The notes beneath the pieces are model-generated. The model saw only the letters and a list, made by a program, of their open reading frames with translations, had not been told where the DNA came from and searched no databases. Below, piece by piece: positions 8,299 through 15,425 of a DNA stretch of 64,000 bases. Position 1 is the stretch's first letter, and every line of letters begins with the position of its first letter. Source of the DNA: UBA3076 sp964646435 (lineage in GTDB: Bacteria > Desulfobacterota > Dissulfuribacteria > Dissulfuribacterales > UBA3076); contig CAZYEJ010000005.1 in the NCBI GenBank assembly GCA_964646435.1, positions 1 to 64,000 on the forward strand. The letters run 5' to 3'. A program made the position numbers and the translations under genes.

Positions 8299-11200
8299 AT
8301 GGAAGATCTTCTTTCTCTTTTTACAAAGCCAAAAGATCCTTTGAGCTTTAAATCAGTCAAGATTTGTCTGGCCTCTCCTGAGAAAATTCTCGGAAGGTCA
8401 CATGGAGAGGTGAGGCAACCTGAGACCATCAACTACCGGACCTTTAAGCCGGAAAGGGACGGCCTTTTTTGTGCCAAGATTTTTGGCCCGGTAAAAGATT
8501 ATGAGTGCCTGTGCGGAAAGTACAAGCGCATGAAGCACCGAGGCGTCATCTGCGAAAAATGCGGAGTTGAGGTCATCCAGTCAAAAGTCCGGCGGGAACG
8601 GATGGCCCACATTTCCCTGGCAGCTCCGGTAGCTCATATATGGTTTTTAAAGAGCCTTCCCAGCAAAATAGGCGCTCTTTTGGATTTGAGTTTGAAAGAG
8701 CTCGAAAGGGTCCTGTATTTTGAGTCACATATAGTGATCGAATCGGAGATGCCGGAGATCCCTGTAGGCACTCTTATGTCCGATGAGGCCTATTACAAAA
8801 ATCAGGAGCAATTCGGTGATAAGTTCAAGGTAGATATAGGGGCGGAAGCAGTATATTTGATGTTAAAGCGTCTCGATCTGGATGCCCTATCCGTGGAACT
8901 CCGCGGAGAGATGCTCAAGACCCGTTCAGAAGCCAAAAGAAAAAAGCTCGGCAAGCGATTGAGGGTAATTGAGGCCTTTCGAGATTCAGGTAACCGGCCT
9001 GAATGGACGATTCTGAACGTTATTCCGGTCCTTCCTCCGGATCTGAGACCTCTGGTCCCTCTGGATGGAGGGCGGTTTGCCACATCGGATCTCAATGACC
9101 TTTATCGCAGGGTCATCAATCGGAATAATCGACTCAAGAAGCTCAAAGAGCTGGACGCCCCGGACATCATCATCCGTAATGAAAAAAGGATGCTTCAGGA
9201 GGCAGTGGATGTCCTCTTTGATAATGGCCGGAGGGGCCGTGTAGTTACAGGGCCGAATAAGCGTCCTTTAAAATCATTATCAGATATGCTGAAGGGCAAG
9301 CAGGGACGTTTTCGTCAAAATCTTCTTGGAAAGAGGGTCGATTACTCAGGACGTTCGGTCATTGTAGTAGGTCCGGAACTCAGGCTCCACCAGTGCGGTC
9401 TGCCAAAGCGGATGGCAATAGAGCTCTTTAAGCCCTTTATTTATAATAAACTTGAAGAAAAGGGGCTTGTTACCACTATCAAGAGTGCAAAAAAGATGGT
9501 GGAAAAGGAGGCCCCTGAGGTATGGGATGCCCTTGATGAAGTTGTAGGGGAGCATCCTATTTTTCTGAATCGTGCTCCTACTCTACACCGTTTGGGTATT
9601 CAGGCTTTTGAGCCCATACTTATTGAAGGTAAGGCCATTCAGCTCCATCCATTGGTGTGCGTTGCATACAATGCGGATTTCGATGGGGACCAGATGGCAG
9701 TCCATGTTCCCCTGTCAGTAGAGGCCCAGACAGAAGCAAGGGTACTCATGATGTCAACCAACAATGTGCTTTCTCCTGCCCATGGGGAGCCTATCATCAT
9801 GGCTACTCAGGACATAGTCCTTGGCATATATTATATGACTAGGGACAGGTTGAATGCAAAGGGTGAAGGCAAGGTATTTGGTTCCAAGGAAGAGGTGTCA
9901 CTTGCGTGGGAGGCGGGTGTTGTCCATCTACAGGCCAGGATTAAGGCCAGAATTCGAGGCAAGCTGACAGAGACCACTGTGGGCCGGGTAATCCTCTTGG
10001 ATATTCTACCTGAGGATGTGCCTTTTTCTATTATTAATAAGACCATGCGCAAGAAGGACCTTGCCGGACTCATTAATGAAAGTTACCGCAAAGCAGGGGC
10101 CAAGAAGACAGTGATTTTGGCGGATCATCTCAAGGACATGGGATATCGTTTCGCCACTCTGGCCGGGATTTCCGTTGGTATAAGCCATATGATGGTTCCG
10201 GTGCGTAAGGAGGAAATTCTTGAAAAGGCCCAGAAAGAGGTGTCAGAGGTCCAGCACCAGTACTCTGAGGGTCTGATTACTGCCGGAGAACAGTACAACA
10301 AGGTGATTGATATCTGGACCAGGGCCACCGATGAGGTGGCGAAAGAGATGATGGAGAGTATTTCAGTAGAATACCACCGTGGGGCTGACGGAAAGGCGAT
10401 ATCCACCCCCAGTTTCAATCCTATTTTTATTATGGCTGATTCCGGCGCCAGGGGCAGTAAGGACCAGATCAGGCAGCTTGCAGGAATGCGCGGTCTGATG
10501 GCTAAACCGTCAGGTGAGATCATAGAGACTCCAATTCAGGCAAACTTCCGTGAGGGCTTGAGTGTGCTGGAGTATTTTGTATCCACTCACGGGGCACGGA
10601 AGGGTTTGGCTGATACGGCCCTTAAGACCGCTAACTCCGGCTACCTTACCCGACGCTTGGTTGATGTTGCTCAGGACGCTACCATAACAGAGGAGGATTG
10701 CGGAACCATCGACGGTATAGAGATTGGGCACTTGTTGGAAGGTGGTGAAATTATCCAGCGTCTGGGCGAGCGTATTCTCGGGCGTGTAGCCCTGATGGAC
10801 ATAGCTGATCCTGTGACAGGAGAGGTCCTTGTCAAGTCCGGTGAGCAGATTGACGAGGAAGGGGTCCGTAAGATTGAGGAGGCGGGTATTTCCAGTGTTG
10901 AGATTCGATCTGTGCTCACCTGCAGGTCTCCTTATGGGGTTTGCGCCAAGTGCTACGGAAGAGATCTGGCCCGTGGCGGCATTGTGGCCATGGGGGAGGC
11001 AATCGGCATTATAGCCGCAGAGTCCATAGGGGAACCGGGAACACAACTTACCATGCGGACCTTTCACATTGGTGGTACTGCCAGCGGTAAGGTGGAGCAG
11101 GCTGAAATTCGCTCAAGGGGGTCTGGTGCGGTGCGTTTTGAGAGGTTGAATACCGTGCGAAATCCAGCTGGCCGACAGGTAGTGTTGAACCGAAACGGAG

Positions 11201-12378
11201 AAATAGTAATTGTGGCCCCTGATGGACGTGAGAGGGAGCGCTTTCCAGTAATATACGGCGCCGAACTGGTAGTAGAGGAAGGCCAGGAGATAGAGGCAGG
11301 GAAGAAGCTTGCCCAGTGGGATCCGTTTACCGTACCGATTCTTACAGAGGTGCCCGGTGTGGTGAAGTTTGGTGATCTCCTTGAGGGCTTCACCATGCAG
11401 GAGAAGGTGGATCCGGTCACCGGAAAGGCAAGCAGGGTGGTGATACAGTACCGTGCAGCAGATTACCAGCCCAGGATTTCCATAAAGGACGAGAGAGGAC
11501 GCACCTCGAAGCTGGCTAAGGGCAAAGGTGAGGCTCGCTATCAGCTCCCGATAGGGGCCATTATCACTGCCAATGAGGGAGATAAGATAGCAGCAGGAGA
11601 GCCTTTAGCCAGAATCCCCAGAGAGACCACCAAGACTAAGGATATTACAGGGGGCCTTCCAAGGATCGCCGAGCTTTTTGAGGTAAGAAAGCCCAAAGAG
11701 TATGCTGTTATTACAGAAATCGACGGAGAGGTTTCTTTCGGCAAGGATATTAAGAGCAAGAGGCGGGTGGTTGTTACTCCGGAGTATGGTGACGCAAAGG
11801 AATACCTGGTACCCAAGGGCAAGTATATAAAGGTCCATGAAGGAGATTATATCAGGGCCGGAGAGTCGCTGATGGACGGTGTCATCGATCCTCATGACTA
11901 TCTCAGAGTGAAAGGCATAAAGGACCTTGCCCGATACATGGTTGGCGAGATTCAAGAGGTATACAGGCTCCAGGGTGTAAAGATTAATGATAAACACATC
12001 GAAGTGATAGTGCGGCAGATGCTGCGCAAGGTAAAGATCACCGGTGTGGGAGACAGTATATTCATGCTGGGAGAGCAGGTTGAACGTCGCCGCTTTGAGG
12101 AGGAAAATGATCGGATAATGGCAGAAGAAGGAGGCGAGCCTGCTTCGGCTGAACCTATGCTTCTTGGTATTACCCGGGCGTCTCTCAGCACAGATAGCTT
12201 TATTTCAGCAGCGTCTTTCCAGGAGACCACCAAGGTCCTGACCGAAGCCTCTATAGCCGGGAAGGTGGATTACCTGAGAGGGTTGAAAGAAAATGTAATC
12301 ATGGGACGCCTCATACCTGCCGGTACGGGCAAGGTATTTTATGAAGAGAAAGAGCGCAGACAGGCTGCAGTGGATTGA
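8299..12378 (+). CDS. rpoC: DNA-directed RNA polymerase subunit beta'
   Basis: This is the largest catalytic subunit of RNA polymerase, 1359 residues. The N-terminal zinc site is CLCGKYKRMKHRGVICEKCG (about residues 71-90). The Mg-binding active-site motif NADFDGDQMAVH is at about residue 457, and the second zinc cluster is CRSPYGVCAKCYG near residue 875. The trigger-loop region contains GEPGTQLTMRTFHIGG. The C-terminus follows the common proteobacterial plan up to GRLIPAGTGK. The gene ends 27 bases before a rho-independent terminator, which closes the operon. Confidence 0.99.
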   Translation: MEDLLSLFTKPKDPLSFKSVKICLASPEKILGRSHGEVRQPETINYRTFKPERDGLFCAKIFGPVKDYECLCGKYKRMKHRGVICEKCGVEVIQSKVRRERMAHISLAAPVAHIWFLKSLPSKIGALLDLSLKELERVLYFESHIVIESEMPEIPVGTLMSDEAYYKNQEQFGDKFKVDIGAEAVYLMLKRLDLDALSVELRGEMLKTRSEAKRKKLGKRLRVIEAFRDSGNRPEWTILNVIPVLPPDLRPLVPLDGGRFATSDLNDLYRRVINRNNRLKKLKELDAPDIIIRNEKRMLQEAVDVLFDNGRRGRVVTGPNKRPLKSLSDMLKGKQGRFRQNLLGKRVDYSGRSVIVVGPELRLHQCGLPKRMAIELFKPFIYNKLEEKGLVTTIKSAKKMVEKEAPEVWDALDEVVGEHPIFLNRAPTLHRLGIQAFEPILIEGKAIQLHPLVCVAYNADFDGDQMAVHVPLSVEAQTEARVLMMSTNNVLSPAHGEPIIMATQDIVLGIYYMTRDRLNAKGEGKVFGSKEEVSLAWEAGVVHLQARIKARIRGKLTETTVGRVILLDILPEDVPFSIINKTMRKKDLAGLINESYRKAGAKKTVILADHLKDMGYRFATLAGISVGISHMMVPVRKEEILEKAQKEVSEVQHQYSEGLITAGEQYNKVIDIWTRATDEVAKEMMESISVEYHRGADGKAISTPSFNPIFIMADSGARGSKDQIRQLAGMRGLMAKPSGEIIETPIQANFREGLSVLEYFVSTHGARKGLADTALKTANSGYLTRRLVDVAQDATITEEDCGTIDGIEIGHLLEGGEIIQRLGERILGRVALMDIADPVTGEVLVKSGEQIDEEGVRKIEEAGISSVEIRSVLTCRSPYGVCAKCYGRDLARGGIVAMGEAIGIIAAESIGEPGTQLTMRTFHIGGTASGKVEQAEIRSRGSGAVRFERLNTVRNPAGRQVVLNRNGEIVIVAPDGRERERFPVIYGAELVVEEGQEIEAGKKLAQWDPFTVPILTEVPGVVKFGDLLEGFTMQEKVDPVTGKASRVVIQYRAADYQPRISIKDERGRTSKLAKGKGEARYQLPIGAIITANEGDKIAAGEPLARIPRETTKTKDITGGLPRIAELFEVRKPKEYAVITEIDGEVSFGKDIKSKRRVVVTPEYGDAKEYLVPKGKYIKVHEGDYIRAGESLMDGVIDPHDYLRVKGIKDLARYMVGEIQEVYRLQGVKINDKHIEVIVRQMLRKVKITGVGDSIFMLGEQVERRRFEEENDRIMAEEGGEPASAEPMLLGITRASLSTDSFISAASFQETTKVLTEASIAGKVDYLRGLKENVIMGRLIPAGTGKVFYEEKERRQAAVD

Positions 12379-12405
12379 TGGTGATTGAGCGAGGAACATG
12401 GTAAG

Positions 12406-12431
12406 GCCGGGCAAAAAGCGCGGCTTTTTTT
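12406..12431 (+). terminator. Rho-independent terminator of the rpoBC operon
   Basis: GCCGGGC and GCGCGGC pair over 7 positions with one mismatch across an AAAAA loop, followed directly by seven T. It lies right after rpoC. The convergent FmdB-type gene ends at 12442, so the site may also help to block readthrough from that side. Confidence 0.85.
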
Positions 12432-12441
12432 ATTACTGTCC

Positions 12442-12681
12442 TTACCTTTCATATCCTGGTAGTTCGATTGTATCGCATGAGCCGGTATTACACGTGTGAT
12501 GCTCCACAGAGGGTTTACTACTTGGTTTTTTATCTACAGCAATATTGGCAACACTCATGAGCTTGCCGACATTGGAACTCTCGCATTTGGGGCACAGAAC
12601 TGAGTCTATCTCATTTTTGCTCATAATGAGGAGCTCAAATATGTAACCACAATTCAAACATCTAAATTCATGAATGGGCAT
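12442..12681 (-). CDS. FmdB-type zinc-ribbon protein
   Basis: This 79-residue protein starts MPIHEFRCLNCGYIFELL, the typical opening of the FmdB family. It has a first CxxC pair (C9, C12) and a second CPKC pair at about residues 33-36, together forming a zinc ribbon. The Ser/Lys-rich C-terminal tail contains two more Cys and a His-His pair (HHTCNTG and GSCDT). FmdB was named as a possible regulator near formamidase genes, but the biochemical role of the family is not established. It is a single gene convergent with rpoC, with no visible functional link to its neighbours. Confidence 0.85.
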   Translation of the reverse strand: MPIHEFRCLNCGYIFELLIMSKNEIDSVLCPKCESSNVGKLMSVANIAVDKKPSSKPSVEHHTCNTGSCDTIELPGYER

Positions 12682-12705
12682 GTTATTAATCCTCCATATT
12701 ACTCA

Positions 12706-12759
12706 GTGTCTGAACGGAAAGGCCGATCAGACACAATTTTGAATTCTAAATTTTGAATT
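12706..12759. repeat. GTGTCTGAACGG palindrome plus A/T tail, copy 1
   Basis: The palindromic head runs from GTGTCTGAACGGAAAGGCCG to TCAGACAC (12706-12734) and is followed by a tail of TTTTGAATT units (12735-12759). The reverse complement of the same 54 bases occurs at 35511-35564 with only two mismatches. A more diverged relative lies at 35424-35475. This is a dispersed intergenic element without coding capacity. Confidence 0.75.
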
Positions 12760-12775
12760 AACAAAAGGAAATAAT

Positions 12776-12923
12776 GTAACTTCTCAATAAGTCCGGGCAA
12801 ATCATATTTTGAGACTATCCACTAGATTCCGGCTTTCGCCGGAATGACGATTGGGTGTAAGGGCCTGTCATTCCGGCGAAAGCCGGAATCTAGACATCTT
12901 ACCCTGAGTTATTGAGAAGTTAC
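12776..12923. mobile_element. 148-bp MITE, copy 1
   Basis: The element has perfect 15-bp terminal inverted repeats, GTAACTTCTCAATAA and TTATTGAGAAGTTAC, and an internal long palindrome built on ATTCCGGCTTTCGCCGGAAT. It is flanked by a perfect 8-bp direct repeat, GAAATAAT at 12768-12775 and 12924-12931, which is a target-site duplication. A second copy of equal length, in the opposite orientation, is at 56691-56838. There is no coding capacity, so it must be moved by a transposase encoded elsewhere. The GTAA ends and 8-bp duplication resemble the IS66 group; that assignment is inference. Confidence 0.9.
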
Positions 12924-12994
12924 GAAATAATCTTAATGTTAATTGTTCCTTATCTATCTTGCAACCGGTAGTGGAGGAGAATATACGGTTTATT

Positions 12995-13348
12995 ATGGAT
13001 CTGATTGAATTTGCGGCTAAGCTTAAAAAAAGAGCAGGCGGTGATGCGGGGATGGTCTTGATCCACAATGGGATTGTGCGGAATTCCAGTAGGAATGGAA
13101 GACCTGTTAAATCTATTGAGGTAAAAGCGGATTGGGGTAAGTTGTCCCAGATACTGGCCGATACGCGAAAACTCCCTGGCATTATGGCGGCTGAGGCTGA
13201 AATACAAGAGGGAAGACTGGGCGTGGGAGAAGATATTATGCTTCTCGGACTTGCCGGAAGTACCAGGGAATATGTTATTATGGCACTGGCATCTACTCTG
13301 GACAGAATAAAGAAAGATGTCACCATAAAGCAGGAGTTCAGTAAGTGA
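12995..13348 (+). CDS. MoaE-like (molybdopterin synthase large subunit-like) protein
   Basis: MoaE is the catalytic subunit that converts precursor Z to molybdopterin with sulfur from MoaD. Segments GMVLIHNGIVRNSSRNGRPV, EAEIQEGRLGVGEDIMLLGL and STLDRIKKDVTIKQEF align by eye with the conserved MoaE order (GxVRN, HRxGxLxxGE, IKxxVPIWKxE). The protein of about 117 residues is shorter than usual MoaE, and the catalytic-lysine segment near the C-terminus is changed (VTIKQEF in place of VPIWKKE). It may be a divergent paralogue with another role. The ATG at 12995 was chosen; GGAGGAG at 12973 is rather far upstream. It overlaps the next gene by 4 bases. Confidence 0.6.
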   Translation: MDLIEFAAKLKKRAGGDAGMVLIHNGIVRNSSRNGRPVKSIEVKADWGKLSQILADTRKLPGIMAAEAEIQEGRLGVGEDIMLLGLAGSTREYVIMALASTLDRIKKDVTIKQEFSK

Positions 13349-13956
13349 CAACACAGGAAGATAGTGATCTGCGGCCTGATGTGATAAAGGTATGCAGGCA
13401 ATTATATAATAAGGGCTTGATTGCCGCTGCAGATGGAAATGTAAGCGTCCGACTTTCCGGAGGGGACATCCTTATAACTCCCGGCGGGGTGCACAAGGGC
13501 TTTTTGAATGAGGAAGACCTTGTTGTGGTGGATTCTGAAGGGCATGTCCTTAAGGGGCTGGGTCGCCCCTCTTCAGAGCTGGGCATGCATATGGCAATTT
13601 ACCGGCAGGACCCGGGGGCCAAGGCAGTAGTGCACACCCATCCTCCCTGGACTCTGGCGCTCAGCCTGTCAGGTAATGAATTGTTGCCCCATTTGCTGAT
13701 TGAGGGCAAGATGCTTCTGGGAGAGGTGACCATAGTGCCTTTTGAAATGCCCGGCACCGAGGTTTTGGCCCGTGCGGTTGCGGATGCGCTGCATAAAGGA
13801 CCTGCCCAGATTCTTGCCCATCATGGGGCTGTCACCAAGGGGCCGAGTCTTTGGAAGGCCTTTGAACTCATGGAATGCATGGAGCATATTTCTCGCATAA
13901 CAGCATTGGCAAAGATGCTGGGGGAACCTACGCCCCTGCCGGAAGGAATCATATGA
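13345..13956 (+). CDS. Class II aldolase/adducin family protein
   Basis: This 203-residue protein belongs to the zinc-dependent family of fuculose-phosphate and ribulose-phosphate aldolases/epimerases and MtnB dehydratase. The metal ligands are visible as the HTHPPW motif (about residues 93-97) and the later AHHGAV. GNVSVRLSGGDILITPGGVH near the N-terminus is the phosphate/substrate loop. The exact substrate cannot be read from sequence. It starts at GTG overlapping the MoaE-like stop, and its end overlaps the LysR gene start as ATGA, so the three genes are translationally coupled. Confidence 0.85.
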   Translation: MTTQEDSDLRPDVIKVCRQLYNKGLIAAADGNVSVRLSGGDILITPGGVHKGFLNEEDLVVVDSEGHVLKGLGRPSSELGMHMAIYRQDPGAKAVVHTHPPWTLALSLSGNELLPHLLIEGKMLLGEVTIVPFEMPGTEVLARAVADALHKGPAQILAHHGAVTKGPSLWKAFELMECMEHISRITALAKMLGEPTPLPEGII

Positions 13957-14855
13957 TAGAAATACGTCAGCTCCAGGTCTTTTTGGCAGTGTGGGAAAAT
14001 CGTAGCTTCAGCCGGGCAGCCCAAGAGGTCCACCTCACCCAGCCGACAGTAAGTGGTCACATTCGGGTCCTGGAAGAGACTTTGGACGTTCGATTGTTCG
14101 ACCGAAGTGGGAAAGATATAGCGCCAACAAAGGCCGGCGAAGTTCTTTATCCTTTTGCGCGCCAGATATTAAGACTTAATCTCCAGGCTGAACGGGAAAT
14201 TATAATGTTTTTAGGGCAGGAAAAGGGCAGCCTGGACCTTGGAGGCAGCAATATCCCCGGGCAGTATATTCTTCCGGGTGTGATCGGTCGATTCAAGGCT
14301 GACCGCCCTAACATCAAAGTGATATTGCGTATATCGGATACGGCCGCAATCGTTGCTGCTGTTGCCAATAGTGAATTGGAACTCGGGATGGTAGGGGCTG
14401 TTGTCCGGAAAAAAAGTCTTAGCTTTGAACCCTGCTTTCACGATGACATGGTCCTGATCGTATCACCGGGTCACCGCCTTGCTGATTGCGGGCAGGCGTC
14501 TATAGATGATCTTGCATCCGAGCCCTTTGTTTTAAGAGAAAAGGGGTCGGGTACGCGTTTGGCCACGGAGCGTGCCCTGCAGGCTGAGGGAAATTTGCAA
14601 CTCAGCGACCTTCAAATTGTGGCAGAGATGGGGAGTACCGAAGCAATCCGCCATGCGGTGAGGGCAGGGCTTGGGTGCTCTATAGTTTCGCGTCGTGCCG
14701 TGGCGGACGATCTGGAGCACGGCTTGTTACACGCCCCTGTGCTGGAGGGCGTCCAACTTAGACGGCAGTTCTATCTGATATGGCATAATCAGCGGGTTCT
14801 TTCACCTCTTGCTCATGCTTTTCGGAGTTTTTTGCTGTCAGAGGACCTTTCTTAA
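13953..14855 (+). CDS. LysR-family regulator, selenium-associated type
   Basis: This 300-residue LysR-type regulator has an N-terminal winged helix (MIEIRQLQVFLAVWENRSFS, then RAAQEVHLTQPTVSGHIRVL) and a C-terminal effector domain. The true start is the ATG at 13953 inside the aldolase stop (ATGA), not an upstream one. The effector domain with LDLGGSNIPGQYILPGVIG, ISDTAAIVAAVANSELELGM and FVLREKGSGTR resembles CysB/CysL-like regulators, and in my reading best fits the group annotated as selenium-metabolism-associated LysR. The selB and yedF genes elsewhere in the window agree with that. The ligand is unknown. Confidence 0.8.
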   Translation: MIEIRQLQVFLAVWENRSFSRAAQEVHLTQPTVSGHIRVLEETLDVRLFDRSGKDIAPTKAGEVLYPFARQILRLNLQAEREIIMFLGQEKGSLDLGGSNIPGQYILPGVIGRFKADRPNIKVILRISDTAAIVAAVANSELELGMVGAVVRKKSLSFEPCFHDDMVLIVSPGHRLADCGQASIDDLASEPFVLREKGSGTRLATERALQAEGNLQLSDLQIVAEMGSTEAIRHAVRAGLGCSIVSRRAVADDLEHGLLHAPVLEGVQLRRQFYLIWHNQRVLSPLAHAFRSFLLSEDLS

Positions 14856-15017
14856 ATCCAGACCACGTGTGCCTTGATAGCTTGGTTCTGTAAATGTGCA
14901 AAAATTACCCCTTAACACTATAATCTAATCCCTTGTAATAAACTTCATAGTCCAAAGTTCCCTCGTTATGCCGGACTTGATCCAGCATCCAGATCGCGGA
15001 ACGTTTTGAAAAGATAT

Positions 15018-15135
15018 TAGATTCCGGCTTTCGCCGGAATGATGCGATCGGTGGGCGATGCCCACCCTACATTCTACATCCTATTGTAGGTGAGCCTAAT
15101 TCCAGCGCAATTACCCAAACTTATTGAGAAGTTAC
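15018..15135. mobile_element. Degenerate MITE remnant with a nested hairpin
   Basis: TAGATTCCGGCTTTCGCCGG (15018-15037), continuing to GAATGATG, matches one arm of the 148-bp MITE. TTATTGAGAAGTTAC (15121-15135) is its exact terminal repeat. The second palindrome arm and the left end are missing. The middle holds a different hairpin, GGTGGGC/GCCCACC (15050-15066). No 8-bp duplication can be recognised. The remaining gap around it (14856-15361) holds no gene I can support. Confidence 0.6.
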
Positions 15136-15361
15136 GGATTTTGTCCCTCATCATATCGGAGATGCTGATAGGAAGGCTAAAGCGGAAAGGAAGTTCTCTT
15201 TTGTAGAGGGAAATTTTTTTGCCGGCCGGGCCTTTTCCGAAAACCCAAACGCTCTCTTGGTATGAGTCCTGATGAGGCGTTCCCCAGCCATTTCGCTATG
15301 TTCTGGGTATTTTTCCGGAGCTGTTAGTGGTCTAAGGTCTTCTTTGCAGCCAATCAGAAGT

Positions 15362-15389
15362 AAAGTGGGGGCCAAAAGGCCCCCACTTT
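15362..15389 (-). terminator. Terminator downstream of the barrel gene
   Basis: AAAGTGGGGGCC and GGCCCCCACTTT form a perfect 12-bp stem with an AAAA loop. On the minus strand it lies 36 bases after the barrel gene stop. T-runs are modest on either side, so it could work in both directions. Its place supports treating 15426 as the true 3' end of the barrel gene. Confidence 0.75.
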
Positions 15390-15425
15390 TATCTTTTCAG
15401 ATCAGATAGACCGGTATAAAAGGTC

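Noticed and set aside
12840..12895. CRISPR-like spacing of the repeated ATTCCGGCTTTCGCCGGAAT units
   Set aside because: The two units are inverted arms of one palindrome inside a MITE with terminal repeats and target duplication, not direct repeats with spacers.
15151..15375. 74-codon minus-strand frame between the MITE remnant and the barrel terminator
   Set aside because: No recognisable motif, no convincing ribosome site, and it overlaps the repeat-derived region and terminator.
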